Shown here piece by piece: positions 1 through 12,105 of a stretch of DNA of 64,000 bases. The stretch comes from Bactericera cockerelli. Its lineage: Eukaryota > Arthropoda > Insecta > Hemiptera > Triozidae. Every line of letters begins with the position of its first letter. Position 1 is the first letter of the stretch. Location: assembly GCA_024516035.1 (NCBI GenBank), contig CM044967.1:19814810-19878809 (forward strand), in the 5' to 3' direction. Position numbers and translations under genes: made by a program. A model generated the notes under the pieces. The model searched no databases, was not told the DNA's origin, and saw only the letters and a program-made list of their open reading frames with translations.

Positions 1-604
1 ATAATATTCGGTGCTGACATAGTGACCTACCTAAACTAAATTTTTCGCTGCTGAGTTTGAAAATGAATTTTTTCTTCCTTGGCTGGCTTTAAAATTTTAG
101 CGCGCTGGGTGGTTAATAATAATTATAGACATAAATACTGTCGATTAGGACGAAACCCGGGACCCCACTGAAAGCAACATTTTATTTCGCAAAGTTACGA
201 GCGTTGTGCAAAGTTTCGCACTCATCTCTTCTTTTAGGATCAAATAAAATGGAAACCCACTGACTTCCCAACGCTTTGCAACACTTCCCATTTAAAATTC
301 CAGACAAAATGTTGCGCAATATTGCGAGACATTTTTTTTTTTTTTTTTCGTTAATTTTCACAAGCTTTACATAACAAGTTTAGTGGTACTCTATTACAAT
401 GTAGACCTTAGGAAAAAAGATATAATAGTTTTATTATAGATTATAATAGATAAAAGATATAATAGTTTTATTATAGATTATAATAAGTAGGTATAATTGA
501 AAAAGAAATGTTGAGGTTTCCACTCAGTGGGATCCCGGGCTTAAGATTCCCATTATTTCAGCGGTTAAGTATGTCTGGCTATAATGGCCTTGCCTGCCAA
601 TGCC
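1..604. other. Intergenic, no gene seen; short local duplication
   Basis: AT-rich DNA without coding signal. A poly-T run sits at 332-348. At 419-485 a segment of about 37 bp containing ATAATAGTTTTATTATAG is present twice in tandem. Confidence 0.5.
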
Positions 605-718
605 AAAAAAAGTAGTATGTGGTCAAATTCTCAAATGTATGACGGATAATTTATGTATTGGGTGGAATTCGAACCAACGGTTCCCCAGTCTACCTGGATT
701 ACTAGACTAGCGTCTTAT
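605..718 (-). repeat. tRNA-derived SINE, family C, old copy
   Basis: Read on the minus strand it has a tRNA-like head with the B-box-like GGTTCGAATTCC and a body complementary to TATGTGGTCAAA..CTCAAAT. The same unit recurs at 13905, 18535, 31238, 51374 and 59338. Diverged. Confidence 0.7.
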
Positions 719-722
719 GACC

Positions 723-851
723 GAGACTCGACTGCTGGGTGCCAGCTCATGTAAATTTAGCGTCATGTGATCAATATGGAGCTCTGTGATTGGTGGAATT
801 TGATCACGTGACGCTAAATCTACATGAGCTGGGACCCAGCAGTCGAGTCTC
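723..851. repeat. Fold-back (palindromic MITE-like) element
   Basis: GAGACTCGACTGCTGGG at 723 pairs with its complement ending at 851, and the arms continue inward through TAGCGTCA and TGATCA with few mismatches, leaving a loop of about 25 bp. There is no coding content. Confidence 0.75.
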
Positions 852-1141
852 GACCCGACCATTAACCAATTCAACCACCAATGTATAATACCAACCGAAG
901 CTAATGCTAGGCCTTGCATCAGTGACCTTACGAAGAGATGATCCTATTTTCACAGGTGACACACTTGTTGAAATATTTGACATTTACGAGTATTTGACTG
1001 TCTTTTCATTTTATTCTAGGTTCTATCTACCTTGGATCGTGAGAAAACTATTGCATGGCCTTAACATTAGGAACTCTTAGGCCCATATTAGATTAGGAAT
1101 GTAATAATAAGATTAAAAATGAGCATAGCCACACCACAGTT

Positions 1142-1210
1142 GAACCTGCAGTTCTCGTTTTCTCAATGGAGTCAAGCAACGTGCAGCGTGGCTAGGACTC
1201 GGATGGCTGC
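1142..1210 (+). repeat. 5S-rRNA-like SINE remnant
   Basis: CAGTTCTCGTTTTCTC followed by GTCAAGCAACGTGCAGCGTGG resembles the middle of 5S rRNA (GGTTCTCGTCCGATC, then TTAAGCAGCGTCGGGC). A better copy lies at 2615. Strongly diverged. Confidence 0.5.
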
Positions 1211-1508
1211 ATATCAGATGGGCCAACAATAGACACAAAACCTTAGAAAAATCCATCACTTGGGTCAATGAAAATCCCTCACTTGGGCCAACAATAGAAA
1301 AAGGTCACCCATTGTTTTTGCATGGATTTTCGATAAAATACTGGGTGAACCAGTTCGAATATATTTTTTCTTCTTCATACCTATAATGCGGTAGACCAAG
1401 ACTTCGGTTATCATAAATTATAATTATGCTACCTAATAACAAGATTATTTTTCTACCGAACCAGAATAATTCGATCACACCCGCGGTTTGTCCTTGATGC
1501 ATATATTT

Positions 1509-1905
1509 TTTTTAAAACTACTCTACACCCGAGGCATGGCCATAAATGTATTTCCCTAACCCTACTCAAGGCAGAGGCATGGCCATAAATATATTTTCCT
1601 AACCCTATTCTACACCCCAGGCATGGCCATAAATATATTTCCCTAACCCTACTCTATACCCGAGGCATGGCCGTAAATGTATTTCCCTAACCCTACTCAA
1701 GGCAGAGGCATAGCCATAAATATATTTTCCTAACCCTATTCTACACCCCAGGCATGGCCATAAATATATTTCCCTAACCCTACTCTATACCCGAGGCATG
1801 GCCATAAATGTATTTCCCTAACCCTACTCAAGGCAGAGGCATGGCCATAAATATATTTTCCTAACCCTACTCTTTACCCGAGGCATAGCCATAAATGTTT
1901 TCAAG
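1509..1905. repeat. Minisatellite with higher-order (three-monomer) structure
   Basis: Monomers of 42-46 bp, each with GAGGCATGGCCATAAAT and CCTAACCCTACTC, begin at 1531, 1573, 1619, 1662, 1704, 1750, 1793, 1835 and 1880. Spacings repeat as 42, 46, 43, so the true unit is about 131 bp, present almost three times. A single related sequence lies at about 24080-24135 in inverse orientation. Confidence 0.9.
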
Positions 1906-2235
1906 AAAAAAATACTTGGAGAGTGAGAGATCCAGTGAAAGTAGATTACGCTCTCTCGAGGAAATTCATCATTTGTGCTTACCCGCAGATGTCTAGATGT
2001 GTCCAACACTTGAACTAAAATTGATCTAAAACTAAAAACCAAATCTTAAAAAATTACAAGTTTAAAGAAGGTACTAACTTGTGATCCACACTGAATAAAA
2101 AAATACCTGCTTCATATTTTTTCCAATGGCCCAAGTGATGGATTTTTTTTGATCCCTTCGCAGGTAAAAGAACCTTTTTTAATGACATTTTGGCCCATCT
2201 GATGAACTCTGACTCGGATAGGTGACCATTCAAAT

Positions 2236-2372
2236 TCGGTCAAGCGTGATGTCACAACGGCTCAAACTCGCTTTACTAAATCTACGCTGAAACCGGGACT
2301 TGAACCACCGACATCCAGGTTACAAGTCCACCGCCTTATCGATCAAGCTACTGAGGTCGGTCGATACCTACA
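2236..2372 (-). repeat. tRNA-headed SINE, family D
   Basis: On the minus strand, a tRNA-like head (AGTAGCTTGATCGATAAGGC, then GGTTCAAGTCCCGG) is followed by a GCGTAGATTTAGTAAAG body. The same unit is at 18685, 19262, 31455, 39505 and 44515. Confidence 0.8.
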
Positions 2373-2614
2373 TTGTGAAAAATAATTCGTAAATGTGGAA
2401 TAGCCGCATCGTGACTAAAAAAATGGCCCAAAAAGTGACCCGATTGATGCCTGTCTCGTTTCTTAAACTCGTCAAGTGGTGTATCAAATGAATGCTTAGA
2501 TGCCCAGAGGCTATCTCAACTTTTTTTAACTGGCGGGTCGGAGCGCTACCGCATTCCTTAATATCTTAAATTGAATCAAAGTAAGTCAACGGCGAATACG
2601 TCGATCCTGTAATC

Positions 2615-2695
2615 AATACACCGGTTCTCGTAGGATCATTGAAGTTAAGCAATGTCCAGCGAGGTGATGACTTCGTGATGCTGGCTATTCCCAGC
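2615..2695 (+). repeat. 5S rRNA-derived SINE head (SINE3-like)
   Basis: ACCGGTTCTCGTAGGATCAT, then TGAAGTTAAGCAATGTCCAG and CGAGGT, follows the animal 5S rRNA internal promoter region in order and spacing. Too diverged and incomplete to be a 5S gene. Related pieces occur at 1142, 5020 and 39582. Confidence 0.6.
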
Positions 2696-3104
2696 CCAAC
2701 CTAGGCTGGATTACGATAAATTTAAATAAAAAAACCCTCTCTAGATGACTCCGCTTTTGATGAGACCTTTTAAAGTCGTCATGAAAGCCCAATTCAGGCG
2801 GGGTGACGATAAAAGCCGCGTCTCTGTATGACTGCGCTTAGAAGAAAAAAAAAGAGATAAAAAAAAACCCCCCATTGTACGGGAGGGAGTGTGTAATGTA
2901 TATTTACGGAAATAGCCCTATTTACAATGTCAACAGTAAAAATGTCAATAAATATAATTATACAAAGCGTTCATAAATAATTATTTTATTATTTATTAAC
3001 GAATTACTCATCCGAATAAACACTTGCATTATACCTATTCTATGTATCTTATTTACTATTATATTTTAAGTGATAAATATAGTTAATACCTTTCATGGCT
3101 TAGG

Positions 3105-3275
3105 AGTTACCTGGGGCCTCAATCTAAAAAGCTCTCTCACTCTCAAAATACCGAAATTTCCCTTTAAACCGTCAAATTTTGTTGAAATAAACCGATCAGA
3201 TTGTATTTTTTTGGCTTTTAAAAGTGAGATTTGCGGATTTTGAGAGTGAGAAAGCTTTTTGAACGAGACCCTGAT
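3105..3275. repeat. MITE with inverted ends, family III
   Basis: AAAAGCTCTCTCACTCTCAA near 3128 pairs with TTGAGAGTGAGAAAGCTTTT near 3240. The inner part (CTCCCTTTCAACCGT-like, then TTGAAATAAACC) recurs around 5735 and 28405. Confidence 0.6.
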
Positions 3276-4490
3276 CTATTTTCGAATATTGCGGCAGATT
3301 CCTTCAAGACATTACACGAGGAATTTGTGAGAGTGGAGGAAAGGTAACGCAACGGACCACTCATAAAAGCAACTCGATGAGCTAAAAGTCACTGTCCTGA
3401 GAGTTTATTTAATAAATTCCTTATGTCGTATGCTCGTACAATTATGTAGTTTGATACCTATACCTATCCTTTGCTGAATGTTTCGTCAGTATTTCTAGTA
3501 TTTACTAGAAATACTGAATATTGCAAAGAAATACTAGAATAACTTTTTACCTGTTAAGTATAGATTTATAGAAATAATTACTTTCGGTCACTTTTCTAAA
3601 GTCGTTTTACTTTATATTTAATACTTCTTACTTTCTATTTAGCTATGGCCAATAGAGAATAGAAAGTATGGCAATCGGTAATTTTAAGTTGTCTTCCTTT
3701 ACTTTGAATACGTCGAAAAAATTGGTACCTACGTCAGTAAAAAGAATTTGCCATTCTCCTTTTCTCCATACTAACTGAGATATTGAGATCTTCAACTTTA
3801 AAGCTATTTATCTACAATCCTGGCTGGGCAAATTTCATCTCTATCTGATGATGTATACAGACTTACCCCCGCCGTTCAATTATCTATAAAACGTAAAGAA
3901 TTTTTTAAGCAACACTAACAGGATCAATTTTTTCTCGCTGATTGTGTAACAAATCTGAAACGTTGTATTAAAACACGCAAGGCACTCAATGAAAATGCAA
4001 CAAAAAGGTATTATGCAAAAGTAGACAGCTAATTTAGTATCGAAAATAAATTATTAAAAGTTTGCTAGTAGAATTGTATACAAAACGCTTTCTTATCAAT
4101 TTAATTTTAAGACCGAAATCAATTGAGAAACGAATAATCAAAATTCATTAATTTAAAAAATTAACTCGAATAATGCAAGGAAAAATTAAAAGCACTCTTT
4201 TTGGTTTTAAATCTCTTTTTTTTTGTTAACGTTTTTTTTTAAACTTTTTTTTACAAAATTCAATACCTACAAGGTGTTTTCTTGATAATAAAAATGAAAC
4301 TATCAGTTGTAATCACTACGAAACAACAGTTATCCCGATAGAAGTCATCCTTGGCTTGGTTCACTTCTCACTACTACCAAGTACCAGGTTTCCAACTTGC
4401 ACAGATTCATAAGTAAGCCAGTTTGGTCTGGCTCTTGTATACGTCTTCCTAGCATATAGCATATTCTAGCATATACTGTAGATACCAGGA
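3276..4490. other. Intergenic, nothing recognised
   Basis: AT-rich, no coding frame and no repeat I recognise, apart from a small hairpin around 3500-3525 (TTTCTAGTATTTACTAGAAA). Confidence 0.4.
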
Positions 4491-4499
4491 CAGTAAGCG

Positions 4500-4945
4500 G
4501 CGAGGTAAATATGTGATTTGGCCTTCTAGGAGCTCGGTAGTGCGTCAGGTCAATTCCTGGCTTTAGGTCAGAGTGCGTGCTTACACGAAATGTTTTTCTG
4601 TGTAACTGTTGGCATCAGCCTAGTTATAATCTAGATTCTAGACATTTACGGCAGTGTGTCAGGCCAATTCCTGGCCTTAGGTCAGAGTGTGTGTGTTACA
4701 CGAAATGTTTTACTGTGGAGGTACTTATCATTGCTTAGTAGTGCGTCAGGTCAATTCCTAGCCTTACGTTAGAGTGTGTGTTTAGGTACACGAAATGTTT
4801 TATTGTGGAGGTAGTATGTCAGGGTATTTAGGGGACGGTAGTACGTCAGGGTATATGGGGGACGGTAGTATGTCAGGGTATTAGGGGACGCTAGTATGTC
4901 AGGGTAGGTAATTCCTGACGTCAGTTCACATGAAATGTTTCACTG
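4500..4945 (+). repeat. Local tandem repeats of two sizes
   Basis: A unit of roughly 100-170 bp with GTGCGTCAGGTCAATTCCTG and ACACGAAATGTTTT occurs three times (about 4535, 4655, 4740) plus a final partial copy near 4905. Between them, a unit of about 28-32 bp (GTAGTATGTCAGGGTAT plus GGGGACG) is repeated four times from 4811. Confidence 0.75.
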
Positions 4946-5202
4946 CTTTCATATTACCATTACCAATAAGATACGTTTCAAATGCCTTACAAGCAGCGTC
5001 TAATACACCAGCTCCCATTCTATGTTACTGGAGATAAGCACATCAAGGCTAGGACTTGGATAGGTGACCATTCAAATTTGAACCCTCGTGATGCTGTCTA
5101 TTTCCGGCCCAACCCAGGCAGGGTCAATTTGTGCAGTTGAATAGTAAGTTTCCCAGCACGAATGGAGGGTCATACCTCATACCCCAGTCTCGATATGATC
5201 TT

Positions 5203-5320
5203 ATATAAATTATGAAACACTATTAAAGTTAAGATAAGCCAGGTCCTCCCTCAAGTCGGAGTTTCAACGTATCACAGCGGACTATAGCCCTACATGAGGG
5301 ACAATCTTATCTTACATTTA
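5203..5320. repeat. Small MITE, family II (AAGATAAGCC ends)
   Basis: AAGATAAGCC at 5232 and its near complement TCTTATCTTA at 5306 frame a segment of about 85 bp with inner TCCCTC/GAGGGA pairs and ATCACAGCGGACTATAG. Two related copies lie at 11880-12100. Confidence 0.7.
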
Positions 5321-5867
5321 ATTCTGTTTTATAATTCAGCCCCAAGTCCTATCTGTAATATATCCACTGAAGTTGTGATATAATAACACAATTTACAGAC
5401 CATTTTACAACTAGGTATATTTATTCAATGCATAAAATTTGGTGCGTAAGTTAACATACCTATTTTATGTGTAATGTTAAATTTGAGAGGTTGATGTTTC
5501 AGGGTTTAATTGCGTCCATTTTATTACTGACTCAGTGAATCGTAAAAAAAATGTAGTCGAAGTTTGAAATTTGGTGTGTAAGTAAATCTGACGACACCAA
5601 TAAAAGTAACCGTAAGTACTTAAAAAGATACACTAAAAAAACTTGCGTAAAACTTTCAAATGTTGTTTTTTCCAGGTTTGTTTGGTTTCCAGCTAGCTGA
5701 AGGTGATCATGGCCTTGTTCCAGAAAGCACTCGCTCTCGAAATCCCCACATCTCCCTTTCAGCCGTTAAATTTCGTTCAAATAACCCAATCAGTAGTACC
5801 TCAGCAAATAAGCTGAATTAGAATGAGTTGTTCTGCTGTATACTTTTTACTTTTTGTTCCAAATTAT

Positions 5868-6075
5868 GATAATAATATATCGCCTTATTTATACTGCCCG
5901 ATTAGGACTATTAATTCCCATTATTCCTGCAGTAAGCCCAAGACGTATTATTATGTGGTAAAAATACCAAATGGGAGGATAACTTTTCATGTCCCGGCTG
6001 GGTTTCGAACCCACGACCTCTGGAATCTCTGGATTCAAAGAGTGCCGCCTTTACCACTGAGCTACGGGGACAGAC
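5868..6075 (-). repeat. tRNA-derived SINE, family A (full-length copy)
   Basis: On the minus strand: CGTAGCTCAGTGGTAAAGGC (A-box region), GGTTCGAAACCC (B box), then a body ending in TAAATAAGGCGATATTATTA. The head can fold as a tRNA-like stem. Other copies are at 15725, 18337, 24671, 54821, 55592 and 46473. Confidence 0.88.
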
Positions 6076-6229
6076 TTGTGCCACTTAATTTAAGTAACAA
6101 CTTAAATGGTTGTGCCTTGATTTACATTTTAGACTATCCGGTCAAGAAAAGTTTTTTCTTGAGTTTTACCCGCTAATCGCTAGGAAAACAACCCAGCTAT
6201 TCAAATTTATCTCAATCTGTCGGCGTGAA

Positions 6230-6500
6230 ACCAGGATTTTTTATTTTTACGAATTTACGGGGTCCAACCCCATTCACAGAAGCTAAGGAAATATCCTTTG
6301 GCAACTGTTCAAGGTAAAAATGTTCATAAAAAATAGAAATGACAATAATACCTAATAAAAACTCAAGGGACCGGAGTTTATTTTCTTTTATAAAGAGGTT
6401 ATTTTTCCTTATAAAGAGGTAAATTTTACCTGGAAATTTGTCTCTTATACCTAATGTCCAAAACGATGTGCGGCAATACCTCTTTGTGTAGAGTAGGGTT
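6230..6500. repeat. Dispersed repeat, family G
   Basis: Segments such as CTTATAAAGAGGTTATTTT and ACGATGTGCGGCAATACC recur near 7900, 24070, 37380 and 38310. Possibly an old transposon; class unknown. Confidence 0.5.
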
Positions 6501-6599
6501 ATTATTATTATTATCATCTGATCTGGTTGCAGGGTTTTTAGTGAAACCCTAACAAATAACACTGCGACCTAATTAGATCATTTGTGACCAGTTGATTCT

Positions 6600-6842
6600 A
6601 TTTAGTTTTAACGTCCTGATTGAGATAGATAGTCAGGACGGCATTTTTACCCTCCATTCGCTGGGAATCGTGCCAGCTACCCACATTATCCTCACCCAGC
6701 CTGGGTAGGGCCGGAAATGCCAGCCTCACGTGTACGGAGGGGAAAAGAATTTTCTTTGAAAAGTCTGCTCCAACCGGGGATCAAACTCGGGGTCTCTGGA
6801 CTACGGGCAGTAGTCACAACCATTACGCCACGGAGGCTGGTA
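6600..6842 (-). repeat. tRNA-headed SINE, family E, with a tail shared with 55060 and 15660
   Basis: A head with a TGGCGTAATGG A-box region and a B box opposite GGGGATCAAACTCGG, followed on the minus strand by body sequence containing CCGGCCCTACCCAGGC and CGAATGGAGGG, also present around 55075-55135. Confidence 0.6.
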
Positions 6843-7639
6843 TAGTTTGTATATGGTATAGTTTTAACAAATAATTATGAAGTTTTATATTTAAGTGGCT
6901 GACTAATTAACAGTCCCAGTCAGACAAAAGATAAGATACTGAAAAAATTGACAATTCTATGTGAATATATTGCTTATTGACACTAAAAGCAAAATAATTA
7001 AACAAAATGTAGATCAATTCTTAGTTTTCCTCATTTAAAAGACTTGATTTGGACTTAGGACTTCATCATGTCTGTTTGTCCTGGGAGTCTTAGGGTAAAG
7101 ATATGTCCAGGGACTGTAGTTATCACAATCACTAGATAATCTAATTAAAAATAATAGATACCAAATAAAAGAAGAAAAAAGAGGCCTTGAAAAAAAATGA
7201 AAAAATACTGAAGTGTTTGATATAAAAACAAGTTAATGTTAAGACTGTCAGGGTCACAAATTTAGGAGTTGCAATTTTGAATTGTCTTGTGTAATTTCAA
7301 GTCAAAGATGTAAAAAAGAAGTTGTTTTGAACACTTAATAATGGTACATGGGATAACCTTAGCTGTTAATTAAAATATCGACTGCACTCCTCACCCAATT
7401 AGTTGGTGGTTTGACATCCAGGAAGCCCAAAATTTTCGGTGGGTTTCAGTGATTGTGATATTTCTTTCGTGATTGAGACAAATATGATGGTAATTTATAC
7501 TTTCTAAGTTCTAAGATGATAAAGTTGAATGTTTTCTCAATCAATTTTTAAAATGATCAAGCCTACAATATAGGTAAAACCATTGACTCGGTGGCTGAAT
7601 TAAAGAATAAATAAGAATCCTAGATGTTGTTGTTGTTGG

Positions 7640-8160
7640 TATTGTAGCCAGCTTGGCGGGCTACAGCTGGGGTAGGAGTGATGGTCTCCAGCCAACTTTA
7701 TTTCGAATTGGCTTGTCCCGAACCACATATTTCTATGTGCGATCAACCATCATGAGGACGAACTTTTTTTTATAAGCCATTAAACCCTTAGGAAACTGCA
7801 AGCTAGCTTCGCTTGTAAGGGTTAGCTGATCTGTTATCTGTTTATACGTAGTCCGGAAACAGAAACGGACCGGAATTTTTTTCTCTGGTATCCACATACC
7901 CACGTTTCTCTTATAAAGAGATTATTTTCCCTTATAGATGTGACCTGAAAATCGATATCTTATATCCAGGTTTGTCTTTTATGTAGTGGTATGTTCACCT
8001 TTATATTTATTTCATAGGTTCATATCAGACATCCAATATCATGATATTGCATAATTAATTTAGGATTCATAAGCCTGGCTGGGGAACGTTAAACAGGGAG
8101 AAGGCCAGTGTCCCTTTAGTTCTCTCATATAGAGGTTCGACTTTATAAAGCAAAAGAACA
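7640..8160 (+). repeat. Dispersed repeat, family F (plus G-like end)
   Basis: TTGTAGCCAGCTTGGCGGGCTACAGC, TTTCTATGTGCGATCAACCA and AGCCATTAAACCCTTAGGAA recur at 34320, 38030 and 62515. The terminal CTCCCTGTTTA piece recurs inverted at 30975 and 47140. Probably an old SINE or DNA element; class not determined. Confidence 0.6.
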
Positions 8161-9274
8161 AAGTTTTACACTATCTCGTGAGATGAAACATAACGAAAAG
8201 ATGTTAATATAATAATGAAGATAATACACTGGTTTATTGAATAGCAATTACTCAGCAATACAAACTGGAATGTTAACTCTGGAAAAGCCAGGATAAAACT
8301 CACAAATCAAGGGAAAATTTTCATCAGAAAGAAAAGTCAAGTTTTAAAATCTGTTCCACAGAACAAAATGACCAAAGAAATTGGCTTTATGTCCATTTTA
8401 CAAAATCTAGTGGTCACATAATTTGATTGAAAAAGAAAATATGTATGGAAGGGGAAATATGCACCTATGGAAATGCAAATGTCATAAAGGTAAATTACCT
8501 TTTATGAATAAAGAGATGTATAATGTGAAGACTTTTTACTAGTAAAATCATAAAAATGAATGATTTATTGAGTGTGGGATTATGTATGTGTGTTGTGTGT
8601 CTGTGTGTTAAATGATTAGATATCAGAAAAAAGTGTAAATTTTGACCTGCTGTAAACCATGAGTATTTTTTATAATTATTGATGGGATAAGTACTACTAA
8701 TAAATATGTGAAAGACAAATCAAAACTAGACCATGGGTTTGATTCCTACACAGGAAAAATATTACTGAAATAAAAAGGTTTGGCTGGGTTCCTTCCTTGT
8801 ATTGTTCTTTAATTTTAAATGATGAATTCTAAACTCACTTTGATAGTTCAAAAATATTTAATTAAAATAATAGCATTTCAGTGTCTATTTCTTATGTACT
8901 AATTTAGCCATGTTCAGATTTTTTTTAGTTTTCAGATAAATTCATGAATTTTGTTGAAAAAATAATATTATTGCATTTATTGCACAATTGTCAAGCAGAC
9001 ACAGGAATCTCTTTTCATAAACTGAACTTAATAAATTAAAATCTAAGCTATTACAACAATATCTACTTTCTTGTCTTGTGCATTAAAACTTAATAACTAA
9101 GAGGAAAAATAATTTAATAATAAATACAATTGATTTCTTATATGTATGAACCAGGTAGAAAGTCAAAAACAAAAATATACTATAATACTAAGAACAATTC
9201 AATATTTTTTTAGTTGAAAAATTGATTTTGGTGTTGCTTTTCATGGGTTCAAATATAGAATTATTTTTTTGCTT
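8161..9274. other. Probable 3' untranslated region and downstream DNA of the NHERF gene
   Basis: AT-rich, no frame, no recognised repeat. Several AATAAA-type signals on the minus strand (for example opposite TTTATT at 8232 and 8564) could end the transcript; I cannot choose between them. Confidence 0.35.
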
Positions 9275-11371
9275 TTACAACTTTTGAACAATATCATACT
9301 TCTTCTGGATGTCCAAATAATCTTTTTTGGGGTCGTACTTTTTCTTGGAGGCCAATCTTGCTCTCAATTCCTTGGCCGACATATTCAAATTCAGATTATT
9401 TTGATTTTCATGGTTGACATTATTTTTGTTGGTGGCAAGAGGCTGGTTATTACTCTGCAAAAGAAGAGAAAGATAATGATAATTTGATAATATCAAAACA
9501 AAAGAAGAAATAATAGAGCATTTTTAATATAAAAATATGCTTCCAATTTCTAATATTAGAAATTTCTTGGAAATAAAAACAAGCACAATAAGTCACATTT
9601 CAGACAATTACAGGAGGAAATTCATTTATTTTTTTAAAAAGTTTTTAAAAAAGAAAGAATGTGCCATAGACGCACTCATTATTATTAAAAAATGAATTAG
9701 TTTGACCATGAATAAAAGAGTGACTAATATTTTTACTATTGTTGCCACTTTAATTAAGAAATTGTCTACACTATGCAACTGATGTATCAGTCTAGCTCCT
9801 TGTAAAAGCATTCTAATAGCCCCAATGAAGTACAGCATTATGCAACAGGTGTTTAATTTGTTGAAATTTCCTCCCTTTTTTGTACAGCAAAAATGGGTTT
9901 TTTCTCATTAAAAAAAAACTAAATTCTTCTAAAATTTGGTTACTTGTGATAATATGACATGGAAATTGATTTTTGTGGTAAAAAAAAGTCTACCAATATA
10001 TTGATACCTCTAACTATTAATAACTAAGGATATAAAATATATTCAATTCAATTAATAACTAGGAAATTGATGTTGTTACCAAAACATCATAGTGAAAAAA
10101 ATGTACCATTCTTGATTGCAATAACATAATGTTACATGCAATTGCCCCATTTTTCTATATTTTTTAGTATAATGATGTATCATATTTGAAAAGTATTTGT
10201 TGATCTTAAGTAATTTTTATCTCTAGCATAAAATAACATTCACTAATGTTTGTTCAAACTCTTAGCCTTGTTGATGATTTGGCGTCTCTCTTGCCTGTGC
10301 TAATATCATCTTACACCCACTTGTTGCGTTAATAAAGTATTTTTTCTCCTTCTTTGTACTAAAATCATTGAAGATCTATGTCAAATGTGGACCTAGCTTG
10401 AAAAACACAATACCTCCTCAAAAGTAGAAACTAGTGATGATTTCAAACAATTGATAGGTAACTTCACAACCAAAATGTGATGTTTAATACTGTCTACCTA
10501 GATAAGAAGAACAGGAAACTTAACACATTAACTATTATTGTGTGACATCACTGTTACACAATTAGGGTATATAATGAGATTTCTGTGTGACCATATTGTT
10601 AAACAGACAATGCAAAACTCCTGAGGTCTGGCACATTATTTTGCCATATTGAATTATTGTGGGCCTGGACCACTAAATTTTACATAGAAATTTCATCGCC
10701 AGACCCTGTGTAACATGTCACACAGGTGAAAAATTACTGAGGCAGTGAACATGAAAAATAAAATATCACTCCAGGCAGTTTGTGTTGTTTGTGACTAATT
10801 TTCAAGTACCTATTGGTTAATTTGTTTGACTTGTAATTGTAATTTATTTATTTGTATAAAATATCTTTGGCTTATCCCAACCTTTTGTGTTCATTATCTT
10901 GTGGTAATTCATACCAAACAATAGAGTTAGAGGCAATCCTAAACAAAACAGTAAACTTACAAGATCCACTTCTTCAGATGAATTCTCTACTTGGTTGCTA
11001 TTGATGTTAGTGACAGGTGTTTTAATGTGAACAATGTCCAGCAAGGAGCTAGTGATAGGAATGTTATTTCGTTTGTAGAACTCTTCCGATGCCGAATCTA
11101 CCACAAGCAGTTTGGTTTCATCCGGCACTGCCTTGATTCTCTGAACAACTTGGTAGTGATTTTCATTGCAAATATTTACACTGTTCACTTCAATAATGTG
11201 GTCACCTTCTTTCAATCCCGCAGCCTCAGCGGGAGATCCCTTGTCTATTTTTCCAATATATTGCCCTGTTTTTCCCTTCTCTCCATGCAGATTGAAACCA
11301 TACCCATCAAAGTCAGACCACTTGAGGATATGGCACAATCGCACAACAGGTGGTTTCTTGTCATCAGACAT
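9275..11371 (-). CDS. NHERF/Sip1-type single-PDZ scaffold protein, complete, 2 exons
   Basis: Coding exons are 11371-10961 and 9454-9275 (196 residues, stop at 9275-9277). The 1.5 kb intron is phase 0, with donor CTT|GTAAGT and acceptor TTTTGCAG|AGT. Residues 9-92 form one PDZ domain with the carboxylate-binding loop GYGF at 23-26 and the segment SPAEAAGLKEGDHIIEVN. The C-terminus from residue 162, MSAKELRARLASKKKYDPKK followed by a KKYDIVQKL ending, matches the conserved tail of insect Sip1/NHERF proteins, which is the ERM (ezrin-radixin-moesin)-binding region in this family. The known role is linking membrane proteins to cortical actin through ERM proteins. Vertebrate NHERF1/2 have two PDZ domains; only one is seen here, and the protein is short. 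The start is the first ATG, right after an in-frame stop-rich leader. The reading past the donor (to 10844) is intron read-through. Confidence 0.88.
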
Positions 11372-11879
11372 GTTTCAAGTGTAAAAAATAGCACACAAGA
11401 TTAAAACTAATAGGAACCAACGTTTGATTTTAAAACTTATTTGAGATAACAATGGAAAAATACTGATTTAATACTGATAAGGCTGATAAAATGGTAATGT
11501 TTCAAGGTATAATCAATTCTTAGCCCAAAATCCTTGCTTCCTGAGGCTCCTCCCTGTCCCCTTTACTTTATCTTGTGTTTACACACTTGGCAGTGTTGCC
11601 AACAACTCTGATTTTACCCGGTTGAGGAAAAATTAACCGCAATTCCTAAAAAATGATCATACTGTCACGGCCATCAAGAATTCACGAGTCTCGAATCAAG
11701 ACCTTTCATTTATGCAGAAACTTGTCGACCATGCGATTAATGTCATCTATGCAGTGCAGAGTTCATGCTGCCATGCTCTAAAAATATAACAAAAATAAAA
11801 TTACAAAGTTAACTGAAATTAATGGTAATTCCAATACAAATAGTATACTATAAGTGCCAAAATATCAAATCAGATTACA

Positions 11880-12105
11880 ATTATAAGCCAAATCGTCCCT
11901 CTAGTGAGAAATTCAAACAATCGCAGCTTACTGTAGTCCAATTTGAGGGACGGTCTCGCTTATTTTTCTTATGACCCTATTTTATAATCAAGTTAAGATA
12001 AGCCACACACTCCCTCTAGTTGGAGTTTGAACCAATCACAGCGCACTATAGACTAAGTTGAGGGAGTTTGGCTTATCTTTCATAATTTGGCCCTGAAAGT
12101 TTGTG
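11880..12105. repeat. Two adjacent small MITEs, family II
   Basis: Copy one, about 11881-11970, and copy two, about 11996-12083, each have AAGCCA near the left end, a CTCCCTC/GAGGGA inner pair, and CAATCGCAG or CAATCACAGCG in the middle, as in the copy at 5203. Confidence 0.7.

Noticed and set aside
2615..2695. A 5S rRNA gene
   Set aside because: Only the internal part is similar; both ends of a 120-nt 5S RNA are missing.
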